Shown here: in pieces, positions 10,601 through 17,685 of the stretch | Position numbering within the stretch: the first letter of the stretch is position 1 | Layout: each line of letters begins with the position of its first letter | Assembly: GCA_017395425.1 (NCBI GenBank) | Contig: JAFPUM010000002.1 | Span: forward strand, 1-64,000 | Direction of reading: 5' to 3' | Length of the DNA stretch: 64,000 nt | Origin: Clostridia bacterium | GTDB lineage: Bacteria > Bacillota > Clostridia > Oscillospirales > Acutalibacteraceae | The notes under the pieces: generated by a model | Told to the model about the DNA's origin: nothing | Seen by the model: the letters and a program-made list of their open reading frames with translations, nothing else | Database searches by the model: none | Made by a program: the position numbers and the translations under genes

Positions 10601-11019
10601 AGTATTACAACGATACCTTCGGTCATGACATCGGTGACGTGCTGCTGGTATCCTTTGCGAGTCTTTTCAAGGATATCATCAAGGAAGGCGGCGGTTACAG
10701 TATCCGCTATGGCGGTGACGAATTCCTTGTCATTCTGCCCAATGCCACCGAGGATCTGGGTGTGGAAGTTGCCATGAGCATTTACAAGAAACTCGATGAT
10801 ACCAACGGTTTCGAAGACGCCATCAAAGCCAAGATGGGACATAACTTTGTGGTGCCCAAGAACCGCCGCGTATCCTGCTCCATCGGTATTGCCACTTCTC
10901 CTCTCTCCACGATGGATGCCGTCACGGAAGCCCTGAAAAATGCTGACAGTGCCTTGTATGTGGTCAAGAAATCCACCAAGGGTACGTATCGTGTCTATCA
11001 GGGTGAAACAAGAGATTAA
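7657..11019 (+). CDS. Large multidomain diguanylate cyclase-like protein (STAND-like/TPR/GAF/GGDEF)
   Basis: 1120 aa, no signal peptide or membrane segment. The C-terminus (about residues 945-1115) is a GGDEF domain with an intact RYGGDEF at 1017-1023, YIDLDNFKYYND upstream and SIGIA downstream, so c-di-GMP synthesis is plausible. The sequence before GGDEF (KEGGGYSI) lacks the RxxD inhibitory site. Residues about 780-930 look like a GAF domain followed by a short coiled coil. The middle is helical and TPR-like (for example GHYNYASEYFNSAIDVWYSL). Residues about 50-250 resemble the AAA/STAND module of guanylate-cyclase-type regulators (AYAPLMDWIGALY, and LFVFENLQYCESSLLEFL in the Walker B position), yet no Walker A precedes them. 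Upstream inputs are unknown. The single-gene unit is bounded by the terminator at 11056. Confidence 0.85.
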   Translation: MEATSKKDVTSMVESMITDANERNGKLLFIKYSNTFTIKYEDILVASNNNETTVQVLFHELKPGQMQGAYAPLMDWIGALYKRYFSKIEYREFLESCDVYPLHIGIFQTYFECGTCRRVETIVRNEAEYEHTIFINDMIKVFNTVAEVVPLLFVFENLQYCESSLLEFLYKLTFEDTDKKFSVLADYNEKYEVAEHMQENWYKFSDNIETYNMMLYWEFDSMIISDNRNVPFRPDKAFFGVYLIMLNNMINTLCLEQALAYFAIIREKLESGDMFVTSKERYIFYNIYGNAFFLNGDYDEAIEMSKLMHDVYNANRELHEVNYEYNFNELACLAYIYKLDEETAMNYVLECKRIAYGSGDGFLMFQADLLRYKALMRGWNEQYLVSAFGVMYEIDPDFLSLARKYDYINNLAYVIAFGYGNDQTYYRDSLNYCESRDHVVTSTKLAKELRNDYLLLLMWEKHIRFTMRYGYFNVTDYYYKCQLKIFEQAGQMREVGVIYNGLGYNRIIMGHYNYASEYFNSAIDVWYSLGMAEEVGMTLYNMAINSILMEEYSVAIELINTTLRIMKYLDQINLEYCNVSKLYGMLVYCSYKLNIEYNAQFYLGRMEYVLFHLLHAEGKADYNSWDNELFLYFLNRALLYKKVNPEEAQKYFDRARYHMERADDLFFFVYMLFAIEQSAFFKEQGKTQEFKAVLRKCIDHFKNHNCNEKADRLFALLNGKNIATKKIDSGLTKITPFELIELARRVGSEKELETQNRNISFLSKWQKLMNNSEVDNVGTLFHKSVKLIKRYFCADNVYMMSLDEENISLDCAAGKVELDGEKVNNIVSFLDHPQASFVVTRTEKRFYDYATFIKNFGLNDVFSMVGVPVYQHDELTHILIAYVQSCDNFVHNYDMLDEDDLSILKFAFRQLIDATRRLKARLEIEEMNAQLEKMSVTDKLTGLLNRTGFARYLEAEFKKLAVKNKTNEIPTTVLYIDLDNFKYYNDTFGHDIGDVLLVSFASLFKDIIKEGGGYSIRYGGDEFLVILPNATEDLGVEVAMSIYKKLDDTNGFEDAIKAKMGHNFVVPKNRRVSCSIGIATSPLSTMDAVTEALKNADSALYVVKKSTKGTYRVYQGETRD

Positions 11020-11026
11020 TGTTTCT

Positions 11027-11055
11027 TTGACATCTACTCTCTCCTTTTATACAAT
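11027..11055 (+). promoter_or_regulatory. Near-consensus promoter reading into a terminator
   Basis: TTGACA (11027), 17 bp, TACAAT (11050): the best sigma-A match in the window. Initiation would fall near 11062, inside the left arm of the hairpin at 11056-11106, and no plus-strand gene follows. It may be chance, or it may make a very short RNA. Confidence 0.4.
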
Positions 11056-11106
11056 AAAGAGCAGGGGTGCGTCCGGTTGTCCCGGTAACGCACCCTGCTC
11101 TTTTTG
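11056..11106. terminator. Bidirectional intrinsic terminator
   Basis: GAGCAGGGGTGCGT pairs with ACGCACCCTGCTC, followed by TTTTT on the plus strand and flanked by AAA on the other side. It separates the GGDEF gene from the convergent small ORF. Confidence 0.85.
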
Positions 11107-11130
11107 TGTGATTCCATGATGCGCAATGTG

Positions 11131-11394
11131 TTACGGTCGCTTCTGCCCCCGGTCGAACAGATATGGCTCCTGTGTCACGGGAACATCGTAAATCTCGCGA
11201 TAGGCATTTGCCTGACTGTCACCAATCGGTGCCGACGGCACCATGCCGGTGCATTCCGCGCCGGAAACCACATTCATCGCGTCGCTGTCCAGATTGTCCC
11301 AATCGGCTTCTTCACTGTCGGGAAATTCCCGCGGATACTGTCCGGGGATTTCTGTAGGGCGTCCGCCCCAGTGCGTCGGTTTTTTTCGGCTCAA
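11131..11394 (-). CDS. Small uncharacterised protein, 87 aa
   Basis: TTG start at 11394 with GGAGAGGTGG a few bases upstream. The product is soluble and acidic in the middle, with an N-terminal basic Pro/Gly-rich stretch (SRKKPTHWGGRP) and a core DAMNVVSGAECTGMVPSAP followed by a YREIYDVPV segment. I have the impression that short proteins with this ECTG-x-PSAP core are widespread in clostridia, but I cannot name a family. It lies between the GGDEF gene (convergent) and the hyd operon, whose terminator separates it from hydA. Function unknown. The ribosome site and the amino-acid pattern argue that it is real. Confidence 0.65.
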   Translation of the reverse strand: MSRKKPTHWGGRPTEIPGQYPREFPDSEEADWDNLDSDAMNVVSGAECTGMVPSAPIGDSQANAYREIYDVPVTQEPYLFDRGQKRP

Positions 11395-11460
11395 TGTCTT
11401 ACCACCTCTCCTTCCGCCAATAGTATGTGCGGAAAGGGCGTTGGATATGTATCATTCAGA

Positions 11461-11509
11461 AAAAACAAAACCGCCCGGCAGCTCCTTGGGAAGGAACCGC
11501 CGGACGGTT
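11461..11509 (-). terminator. Intrinsic terminator of the hyd operon
   Basis: On the minus strand CAACCGTCCGGCGG pairs with CTGCCGGGCGGTT around a TTCC/GGAA inner stem, followed by TTGTTTTT. It lies 50 nt past the hydA stop codon. Confidence 0.8.
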
Positions 11510-11558
11510 GATTCTATTGCTTTACGGAGTTTTACCGTGCAAAGCGCCGGAAAAGAGA

Positions 11559-13295
11559 TTAATACTTCTCGCGCTTCACATAGGCGGTGTGCAGCACTTC
11601 GTGTGCCACATGGCTGCCGGGCTTGCCGAAGAACTCATCATAGACCACCTTGATGGCGGGATTCTGATGAGACTTTCTGACCGGCATATCCTTGTCGGCA
11701 GCGTAGAGCGCCTTGCTGCGCAGACCCTTGACGTCCACGAAGTTGCGGACGGAAGCGGGCTGGATGGGCTGACCGCCGCCGTTGATGCAGCCGCCGGGGC
11801 AGCACATGACTTCGATGAAGTGATAGGTCTTCTCACCGGCTCTGACAGCGTCGAGCAGCTTGGCAACGTTGGTGAGACCGGAGCAGACCGCCACTTTCAC
11901 GTCCATACCTGCCACATGATAGGTTGCTTCCTTCACGCCCGCCATGCCTCTGATTTCCTGATAATCGACGTTTTCGAGGTCCTTGTTTTCCAGCCAGTCG
12001 GCAGCGGTTCTGAGAGCCGCTTCCATGACGCCGCCGGAGGTGCCGAAGATGACAGCCGCACCGGTGGATTCACCCAGAATGGGATCGAACTTCTCGTCGG
12101 GCAGCAGGTCGAACTTGATGCCGGCGCGGTCGATCATTCTCGCGAGCTCGCGGGTGGTCAGGGCAATATCGACGTCGGGAACGCCCGCCGCGCTCTGATT
12201 GTCACGCTTGACCTCGAACTTCTTCGCGGTACAGGGCATGATGGAAACGCAGACGATGTCCTTGGGGTCGATGCCGTTCTTCTTGGCGTACCAGGTCTTG
12301 ATGGTAGCGCCCTGCATCTGCTGCGGGCTCTTGCAGGTGGAAAGGTTGGGAATGAAGTCGGGATAGAAGGTCTCGGCGAACTTGACCCATCCGGGCGAGC
12401 AGGAGGTGATCATCGGCAGCACGCCGCCGTTCTTGACACGCTCGACAAACTCGTTGGCTTCTTCCATGATGGTGAGGTCGGCGCCGAAATCGGTGTCGAA
12501 CACCTTGTCAAATCCCAGACGGCGCAGCGCGGCAGCCATCTTGCCTTCGACGTTGGAGCCGATGGGCATACCGAAGCATTCGCCGAGAGTGACTCTGACG
12601 GAGGGAGCCGTGTGAACCACGACATGCTTGGTCGGGTCGGCAATCGCCGCGAAGACCTCGTCGATCTGATCCTTCTCGGTGAGCGCACCGGTGGGACATT
12701 CCACGATACACTGACCGCAGGAGATACACGGAACGTCAGCCAGCTTCTTTTCAAAGGCGCAGCCGATATTGGTATCAAAGCCGCGGGCATTCGCGCCGAT
12801 GACGCCGACATACTGCTCACGGCAGGCGGCGACGCAGCGACGGCAGAGAATGCACTTCTTGTTGTTTCTGACCAGATGCAGCGCGGAATCGTCAATCTCG
12901 GAGGGAGTCATAGCGCCGTCATAACGGCTCTCGTCCACACCGTATTCCTTGCAGAGCTTCTGAAGCTCGCAGTTGCCGCTTCTCACGCAGGAGAGGCACT
13001 TCTTGTCGTGATTGGAGAGAATGAGTTCCAGCGTCATCTTCCGGCTGTTGCGGACGGTGGGGGTATTGGTAAAGACCTCCATGCCCTCGTTGACGGGATA
13101 GACGCAGGCGGCAACCAGCGAACGGGCGCCCTTGACTTCTACCACGCAGATGCGGCAGGCGCCGATCTCGTTGATTTCTCTCATATAGCAAAGGGTGGGA
13201 ATCTCAATGCCGGCATAGCGTGCTGCTTCCAGAATCGTAGAACCCTTCGGAACGGAGATGTCCATTCCGTTGATTTTCAAATTGACCATATCCAT
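11559..13295 (-). CDS. hydA: [FeFe]-hydrogenase catalytic subunit HydA (NADH-dependent, bifurcating type)
   Basis: 578 aa. Domain order: N-terminal [2Fe-2S] domain (CYMREINEIGACRICVVE, later C), a His-ligated [4Fe-4S] (H-x3-C-x2-C around HDKKCLSC), two ferredoxin-like clusters (CILCRRCVAAC; CISCGQCIVECPTG), the H-cluster motifs L1 TSCSPGWVKF, L2 MPCTAKKFE and L3 (MCCPGGCINGGGQP, with Cys where MAC is more usual), and the small-subunit tail at the C-terminus. It produces H2, taking electrons jointly from NADH and reduced ferredoxin when complexed with HydB and HydC. It is last in the operon, 18 bp after hydB. The HndD form of the family is a close alternative name. Confidence 0.95.
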   Translation of the reverse strand: MDMVNLKINGMDISVPKGSTILEAARYAGIEIPTLCYMREINEIGACRICVVEVKGARSLVAACVYPVNEGMEVFTNTPTVRNSRKMTLELILSNHDKKCLSCVRSGNCELQKLCKEYGVDESRYDGAMTPSEIDDSALHLVRNNKKCILCRRCVAACREQYVGVIGANARGFDTNIGCAFEKKLADVPCISCGQCIVECPTGALTEKDQIDEVFAAIADPTKHVVVHTAPSVRVTLGECFGMPIGSNVEGKMAAALRRLGFDKVFDTDFGADLTIMEEANEFVERVKNGGVLPMITSCSPGWVKFAETFYPDFIPNLSTCKSPQQMQGATIKTWYAKKNGIDPKDIVCVSIMPCTAKKFEVKRDNQSAAGVPDVDIALTTRELARMIDRAGIKFDLLPDEKFDPILGESTGAAVIFGTSGGVMEAALRTAADWLENKDLENVDYQEIRGMAGVKEATYHVAGMDVKVAVCSGLTNVAKLLDAVRAGEKTYHFIEVMCCPGGCINGGGQPIQPASVRNFVDVKGLRSKALYAADKDMPVRKSHQNPAIKVVYDEFFGKPGSHVAHEVLHTAYVKREKY

Positions 13296-13313
13296 TTCGG
13301 CAACACTCCTTTC

Positions 13314-15212
13314 TTATTGCTTGGAAATCGCACCGAACTTACAGGTCGCCATGCAGGCGCCGCACTTGATACACTTGTTCGGGTCGATGGTATGAGGCTG
13401 CTTGACAGCGCCGGAAATTGCGCCGACAGGACACTTTCTCGCGCAGGCGGTACAGCCCTTGCACTTGTCGGCATCGATGACATACTGGAGCAGATCCTTA
13501 CAGACGCCTGCGGGACACTTCTTATCCACAACGTGCGCCACATATTCGTCGCGGAAATAGCGGAGAGTGGAGAGAATCGGGTTGGGAGCCGTCTGACCCA
13601 GACCGCAGAGGGAGTTGTTCTTGATGTAGTAGCACAGTTCTTCGAGCTTGTCGAGGTCTTCCATCGTGCCGTTGCCGGAAGTGATCTTCTCGAGGATTTC
13701 GAGCAGACGGCGGGTGCCGATACGGCAGGGTGTACACTTACCGCAGGACTCGTCAACGGTGAATTCGAGGAAGAACTTGGCAATATCGACCATACAACTG
13801 TCTTCGTCCATGACGATCAGACCGCCGGAACCGACCATCGCGCCGATGGCGATGAGGTTGTCATAGTCGAGCGGGACGTCGAAATGCTCCGCCGGTACGC
13901 AGCCGCCGGAAGGACCGCCCATCTGCGCCGCCTTGAACTTCTTGCCGTTCGGGATGCCGCCGCCGATTTCCTCGACGACTTCGCGGAGGGTGGTGCCCAT
14001 CGGGATTTCGAGCAGACCTGTGTGCTTGATCTTGCCGCCGAGTGCGAAGACCTTGGTACCCTTCGCCTTCTCGGTACCCATTGCGGCAAACCACTCGGCG
14101 CCGTTGAGAATGATGCGCGGAATGTTGGCGTAGGATTCGACGTTGTTGAGGATGGTGGGCTTGGCAAACAGACCCTTGACCGCCGGGAACGGAGGACGGG
14201 GACGCGGCTCACCGCGGTTGCCTTCGATGGAGGTCATGAGCGCGGTCTCTTCGCCGCAGACGAACGCGCCGGCGCCCAGACGGATGTCGAGGTCGAAGTC
14301 GAAGCCGGTGCCGAAAATGTTCTTGCCCAGCATGCCGTATTCACGCGCCTGCTGGATGGCGATGGAAAGACGCTTGACCGCGATGGGATACTCCGCGCGG
14401 ACGTAGACATAGCCCTGGCTGGCGCCGATGGCGTAACCGGCAATCGCCATAGCTTCGATGACCACATGGGGATCGCCTTCGAGAACCGAACGATCCATGA
14501 ATGCGCCCGGGTCGCCTTCGTCGGCGTTGCAGCAGACGTACTTCTGATCCGCCTGATTGGCTGCCGCGAACTTCCACTTGAGACCGGTGGGGAATCCGCC
14601 GCCGCCTCTGCCGCGCAGACCGGAATCGGTGACGCACTTGATGACTTCGTCGCGGGACATCTCGGTCAGCACCTTGTTAAGTGCCTTGTAGCCGTCCACC
14701 GCGATGTATTCCTTGATATCTTCGGGGTTGATCACGCCGCAGTTGCGCAGCGCGACTCGCTTCTGTTTGGCATAGAACGTGGTTTCGTTCAGGCTCTTGA
14801 TTCTGTCGCCGTCCACGGTCTCATCATAGAGCAGTTCCTTGACGACGTTGCCGCCGATCAGATGCTCGTCTACGATGCGGGGAATGTTTTCCACCGTGAC
14901 GCGGGAATAAAAGCTGCCTTCGGGATAGACGATCATGATCGGACCGAGGGCGCAGAGACCGAAACAGCCGGTGCGAACCACGTTGACGTCCTTGACGCCC
15001 TTCTTGGCGAGTTCTTCTCTCATGGTGGCAATCAGCACTTCACTGCTGGACGAGGTACAGCCGGTACCGCCGCAGATCAGCACGTTCTTGCGATAGGTCT
15101 GACCTTCAAACTTTTTGGCTTCTTCCGCCGATTCACGCATGGCAACGTGGACATATTCGCGGGCTTTGATGGCCTGAAGATCGGACGCGGACTTGATTGT
15201 CAAAGATTCCAT
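13314..15212 (-). CDS. hydB: HydB, NuoF-like flavin/iron-sulfur subunit of the bifurcating hydrogenase
   Basis: About 632 aa. It has an N-terminal thioredoxin-like [2Fe-2S] domain (CGGTGCTSSSS, CFGLCALGP), then the NuoF core with the NADH/FMN-binding GRGGGGFPTGLKW and CNADEGDPGAFMDR, an SLBB region, a NuoF [4Fe-4S] site (ESCGKCTPCRIGTRR), and two C-terminal ferredoxin clusters (CKGCTACARKCPVGAI; CIKCGACMATCKFGAI). This is the NADH-oxidising, flavin-bifurcating subunit. I prefer the ATG at 15212 (MESLTIKSA), with GGAGG 13 nt upstream; the ATG at 15245 has no ribosome site. hydA follows after 18 bp. Confidence 0.94.
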   Translation of the reverse strand: MESLTIKSASDLQAIKAREYVHVAMRESAEEAKKFEGQTYRKNVLICGGTGCTSSSSEVLIATMREELAKKGVKDVNVVRTGCFGLCALGPIMIVYPEGSFYSRVTVENIPRIVDEHLIGGNVVKELLYDETVDGDRIKSLNETTFYAKQKRVALRNCGVINPEDIKEYIAVDGYKALNKVLTEMSRDEVIKCVTDSGLRGRGGGGFPTGLKWKFAAANQADQKYVCCNADEGDPGAFMDRSVLEGDPHVVIEAMAIAGYAIGASQGYVYVRAEYPIAVKRLSIAIQQAREYGMLGKNIFGTGFDFDLDIRLGAGAFVCGEETALMTSIEGNRGEPRPRPPFPAVKGLFAKPTILNNVESYANIPRIILNGAEWFAAMGTEKAKGTKVFALGGKIKHTGLLEIPMGTTLREVVEEIGGGIPNGKKFKAAQMGGPSGGCVPAEHFDVPLDYDNLIAIGAMVGSGGLIVMDEDSCMVDIAKFFLEFTVDESCGKCTPCRIGTRRLLEILEKITSGNGTMEDLDKLEELCYYIKNNSLCGLGQTAPNPILSTLRYFRDEYVAHVVDKKCPAGVCKDLLQYVIDADKCKGCTACARKCPVGAISGAVKQPHTIDPNKCIKCGACMATCKFGAISKQ

Positions 15213-15266
15213 TTGATTGATGGCACCTCCATAGGTTATTTTCAAAAGCGGAAAGCACGGCAGAGA

Positions 15267-15764
15267 TTACTGTCTGTACTTGGCGATGATATCCGGGATA
15301 TCCTTGGGCAGCAGACGACCGTAAACGTCGTCGTTGACCGTCAGAACCGGTGCCAGACCGCACGCGCCGATGCAGCGGCAGGCTGTCAGAGAGAACAGTC
15401 CGTCGCTGGTGCATTCCTCGGGCTGAATGCCCAGTTCCTCTACCAGCTTGTCAAGAAGATCGCCTGAGCCCTTGACGTAGCAGGCGGTGCCGAGGCAGAC
15501 CGAGATGTTGTACTTGCCCTTGGGCGAGAGCGCAAACTGGGAATAGAAGGTGGACACACCGTAAACCTTCTCCAGCGGCACACCCAGACCGTCGGCAATC
15601 ATCTCCTGCACCTGAATGGGCAGATAGCCGTAGATTTCCTGAGCAGCCTGAAGCACCGGCATGACCGCGCCGCGCTGATCTCTGTGTTCAGCGATAACGG
15701 CCATCAGTTTGCTTTTCTGCTCCGCAGTGCCATTGAATGGCAGCGTACTGATTCGCTTCTGCAT
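15267..15764 (-). CDS. hydC: HydC, NuoE-like [2Fe-2S] subunit of the bifurcating hydrogenase
   Basis: 165 aa, the usual length for NuoE/HydC. It shows the thioredoxin-like [2Fe-2S] ligands in VCLGTACYVKGSG and CRCIGACGLAPV, and the typical GYLPIQVQEMIADGLGVP helix region with YGVSTFYSQF. It passes electrons within the HydABC complex. The start is the ATG at 15764 (MQKRISTLPF), with GGGAGG at good spacing; the open frame extends to 15854 but the extension is not family-like. First gene of hydCBA, with a promoter at 15939-15967. Confidence 0.94.
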   Translation of the reverse strand: MQKRISTLPFNGTAEQKSKLMAVIAEHRDQRGAVMPVLQAAQEIYGYLPIQVQEMIADGLGVPLEKVYGVSTFYSQFALSPKGKYNISVCLGTACYVKGSGDLLDKLVEELGIQPEECTSDGLFSLTACRCIGACGLAPVLTVNDDVYGRLLPKDIPDIIAKYRQ

Positions 15765-15938
15765 GAAAAATTTCCTCCCTGCAACAAAACTTCGTCCTGC
15801 CGTTTTCTCACCGAAAAGACCGGCACCGACGAGATGTTTTAAGAATGACAACATAGTAAAGGCGGGGTTTGCAGGTTTCTCCGGTCAAGCGGCAGCATGA
15901 CCGGATATACCCAAAAAAGCACAGCCTTCAACGTTTCA

Positions 15939-15967
15939 ATTATATCATTTTCTCACTTCTTTGTCTA
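15939..15967 (-). promoter_or_regulatory. Predicted sigma-A promoter of hydCBA
   Basis: Minus-strand TAGACA (15967-15962), 17-bp spacer, TATAAT (15944-15939). The leader before the hydC ATG is about 170 nt. The 15990-16013 dyad lies just upstream of the -35. Confidence 0.65.
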
Positions 15968-15989
15968 CTGTTATTTTTTTCTTTTGTAA

Positions 15990-16013
15990 AAATCTGTCAA
16001 ATTTTACAGATTT
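15990..16013. promoter_or_regulatory. Candidate operator: AAATCTGT-N8-ACAGATTT dyad with reiterated half-sites
   Basis: Inverted repeat next to the hyd -35 element. Related direct copies of ATYTGTCAAAWTTWA start near 15992, 16010 and 16045. It does not match the Rex consensus (TTGTTAA-N4-TTAACAA) that often controls such operons, so the regulator is unknown. Confidence 0.4.
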
Positions 16014-16096
16014 GTCAAAATTACACCGCGGAAAACCCAAATGAATCTGTAAATTTTATCCAAAATTCACAAAGAAAGTGAAAAAAGCAGCGCGAT

Positions 16097-16120
16097 AAAA
16101 TGTTTCAAATGATACATTTT
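16097..16120. promoter_or_regulatory. Candidate operator: imperfect 24-bp palindrome
   Basis: AAAATGTTTCAA / ATGATACATTTT: two mismatched pairs in twelve. It lies in the divergent hyd/M23 region. It has no T-run, so a protein-binding site is more likely than a terminator. Confidence 0.35.
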
Positions 16121-16236
16121 ACGATGTAAACATTAGCAGCGTCTCTGTTTGCACCCCCGGAAGAGAGTCAGTCATACATCAACGCCCTGCCGCATATCTA
16201 TCAGACAGAAGTAGAACTGACGGAGGGATTTCTGCC

Positions 16237-16968
16237 TTGAAAATTGTATTCGGAAGGTGTAAAAAATCGCCCGCGCACCGGCGCTTTCCCCATAAAACCG
16301 CCGCGCTGCTCATGAGTGTGGGAACACTGGTAGGGGCGGTTCATGTGAGTGCGGGATTGCCTGCTGTTTCCCATCCGACGGGAATGACACACAGCATTTC
16401 CTTTCCGCTGAGCGTTTCGGCGGCACAGCATGAGGCGCCGGTCAGCCTGACCGTGGACGACGACATTGACCTGCTGCTGGACGGGGAAGAGATTGATTCG
16501 GGCGTGTCCGCGACCTATGACGGTAAGCTGGATATCCCCGCCAATGTGCGGTTGGATAAATTCGATTTCGGCGAAGACTTTGCCAAACCGCTGCGTACCG
16601 CCCGTGTGACGTCCCGCTTTGATTACCGTGTCAACCCCGTCACGGGGCGGTATGTGTTTCACACCGGCATTGATCTCGCGGCGCCGCAGGGTTCTTCCAT
16701 TTATGCCATGAAAGCCGGAAAGGTGGTGCGTTCCGCCTATGACAGCGGCTACGGCAATTTTGTCATCATCGAACACGAAAACGGCGTGCGCACCCTTTAT
16801 GCGCACTGCCAGAAGCGGAAAGTATCGGCGGGAGACACCGTGCGGCAGGGACAGGTCATCGCGCTGGTCGGTTCCACGGGGCATTCGACGGGTCCTCACC
16901 TCCATCTCGAATTCCGGGTGGACGGCCTCCGCTGCGACCCCGAATGGGTCATCGGCGGGGTGTATTAA
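16237..16968 (+). CDS. M23 (LytM-type) peptidase, candidate SpoIVFA-like partner of the adjacent M50 protease
   Basis: 243 aa, TTG start at 16237 with GGAGGG upstream. Residues about 21-45 form a single hydrophobic segment (signal anchor). The C-terminal half is an M23 domain with a complete ligand set: H142 and D146 (FHTGID), H190 (LYAH), H221 and H223 (PHLHLEF), so it may be catalytically competent. The gene precedes an M50 protease by 54 bp. In Bacillus the spoIVF operon pairs a degenerate LytM-domain membrane protein (SpoIVFA) with the M50 sigma-K processing protease, so this may be the equivalent pair. A plain cell-wall endopeptidase is the alternative. Confidence 0.85.
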   Translation: MKIVFGRCKKSPAHRRFPHKTAALLMSVGTLVGAVHVSAGLPAVSHPTGMTHSISFPLSVSAAQHEAPVSLTVDDDIDLLLDGEEIDSGVSATYDGKLDIPANVRLDKFDFGEDFAKPLRTARVTSRFDYRVNPVTGRYVFHTGIDLAAPQGSSIYAMKAGKVVRSAYDSGYGNFVIIEHENGVRTLYAHCQKRKVSAGDTVRQGQVIALVGSTGHSTGPHLHLEFRVDGLRCDPEWVIGGVY

Positions 16969-16995
16969 TGCGGAATTCGGAATGCGGAATGACGG
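16967..16995. repeat. Short heptamer array AATGCGG/AATTCGG
   Basis: AATGCGG, AATTCGG, AATGCGG and AATGACGG in tandem, starting at the stop codon of the M23 gene and filling half of the 54-bp gap to the M50 gene. Confidence 0.7.
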
Positions 16996-17022
16996 CTGAT
17001 CCGGAATTGGCTATGAAACAAT

Positions 17023-17616
17023 ATGAAAATTGCGTTGAAACATGGAACCATACGGGTGGATTTCTTCTTTTTCGCGGTACTGTGCGCGCTGTCTTTCTTT
17101 GACCGGAGCGGTCTGCTGCTGCCGTCGCTGTTCTCGGCGCTGCTGCACGAGGCGGGTCATCTGACTGCTATGTATCTGCTGCCGGGTCAGGCGCCGACGG
17201 AGATGGATGTCACGCCCTTCGGACTGCGGCTGCACGGTGCGCCGCTGGCGGAGTGTATGGACGGACGGCTCATCGTGCTGGCGGCGGGAAGTGCTGCAAA
17301 TTGGCTGGCGGCTGGCGTGCTGCTGCCGTTTTTCCCCCGTCTGGCGGCACTCAATTTTGTCATGGGCGCACTGAATCTGCTGCCGGTGGATTCGCTCGAC
17401 GGCGGCGGTCTGCTGCGTCTGGTGCTGCGGCGACGGATGGGGGAAGCGGCTGCCGAAGCCGTACTGACTGCTGTCTCACTGCTGACGTTGATTGTCATCT
17501 CGCTGGTCGGCGTGACGGTGCTGTTCCGCTCGAGATATAATTTTACGCTGCTGGGATTATCTCTTACCCTGCTGTTTTCGCTGCTGCTGCGTCTTGCGCA
17601 CGCACACAGCGCATAA
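17023..17616 (+). CDS. M50 site-2 protease, SpoIVFB-like
   Basis: 197 aa, polytopic (about five hydrophobic segments). It has the intramembrane zinc motif HEAGH (H42, E43, H46) and the distal NLLPVDSLDGG with D126, together the signature of S2P proteases. The length and the short form without a PDZ or CBS domain match the SpoIVFB group, which cleaves pro-sigma-K in the mother cell during sporulation. The upstream M23 gene supports that reading. Other short M50 proteases with unknown substrates look the same, so the substrate is inference. It ends at a bidirectional terminator shared with the convergent regulator. Confidence 0.85.
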   Translation: MKIALKHGTIRVDFFFFAVLCALSFFDRSGLLLPSLFSALLHEAGHLTAMYLLPGQAPTEMDVTPFGLRLHGAPLAECMDGRLIVLAAGSAANWLAAGVLLPFFPRLAALNFVMGALNLLPVDSLDGGGLLRLVLRRRMGEAAAEAVLTAVSLLTLIVISLVGVTVLFRSRYNFTLLGLSLTLLFSLLLRLAHAHSA

Positions 17617-17620
17617 AAAA

Positions 17621-17660
17621 GCCGGACGCTTTTCCCTGTATAACGGAAAAACGTCCGGGC
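17621..17660. terminator. Bidirectional intrinsic terminator
   Basis: GCCGGACG-CTTTTCC pairs with GGAAAAA-CGTCCGGGC, with an A-run on the left and GTTTT on the right. It serves both the M50 gene and the nad operon end. Confidence 0.8.
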
Positions 17661-17685
17661 GTTTTGGATAGACGTTTTTATGCAA

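Larger units (their letters stand above)
15765..16236. other. 472-bp divergent intergenic region between hydC and the M23 peptidase gene
   Basis: No gene is seen. It is AT-rich and holds the hyd promoter (15939-15967), a 24-bp dyad (15990-16013) with further related half-sites, and a near-perfect 24-bp palindrome (16097-16120). I could not place a convincing promoter for the rightward gene. Confidence 0.7.

Noticed and set aside
11427..15467. 1346-aa plus-strand open frame opposite hydA-hydB-hydC
   Set aside because: Entirely antisense to three well-supported genes. It is a by-product of their codon bias (GC-rich third positions keep the opposite frame open), and the translation has no family features.
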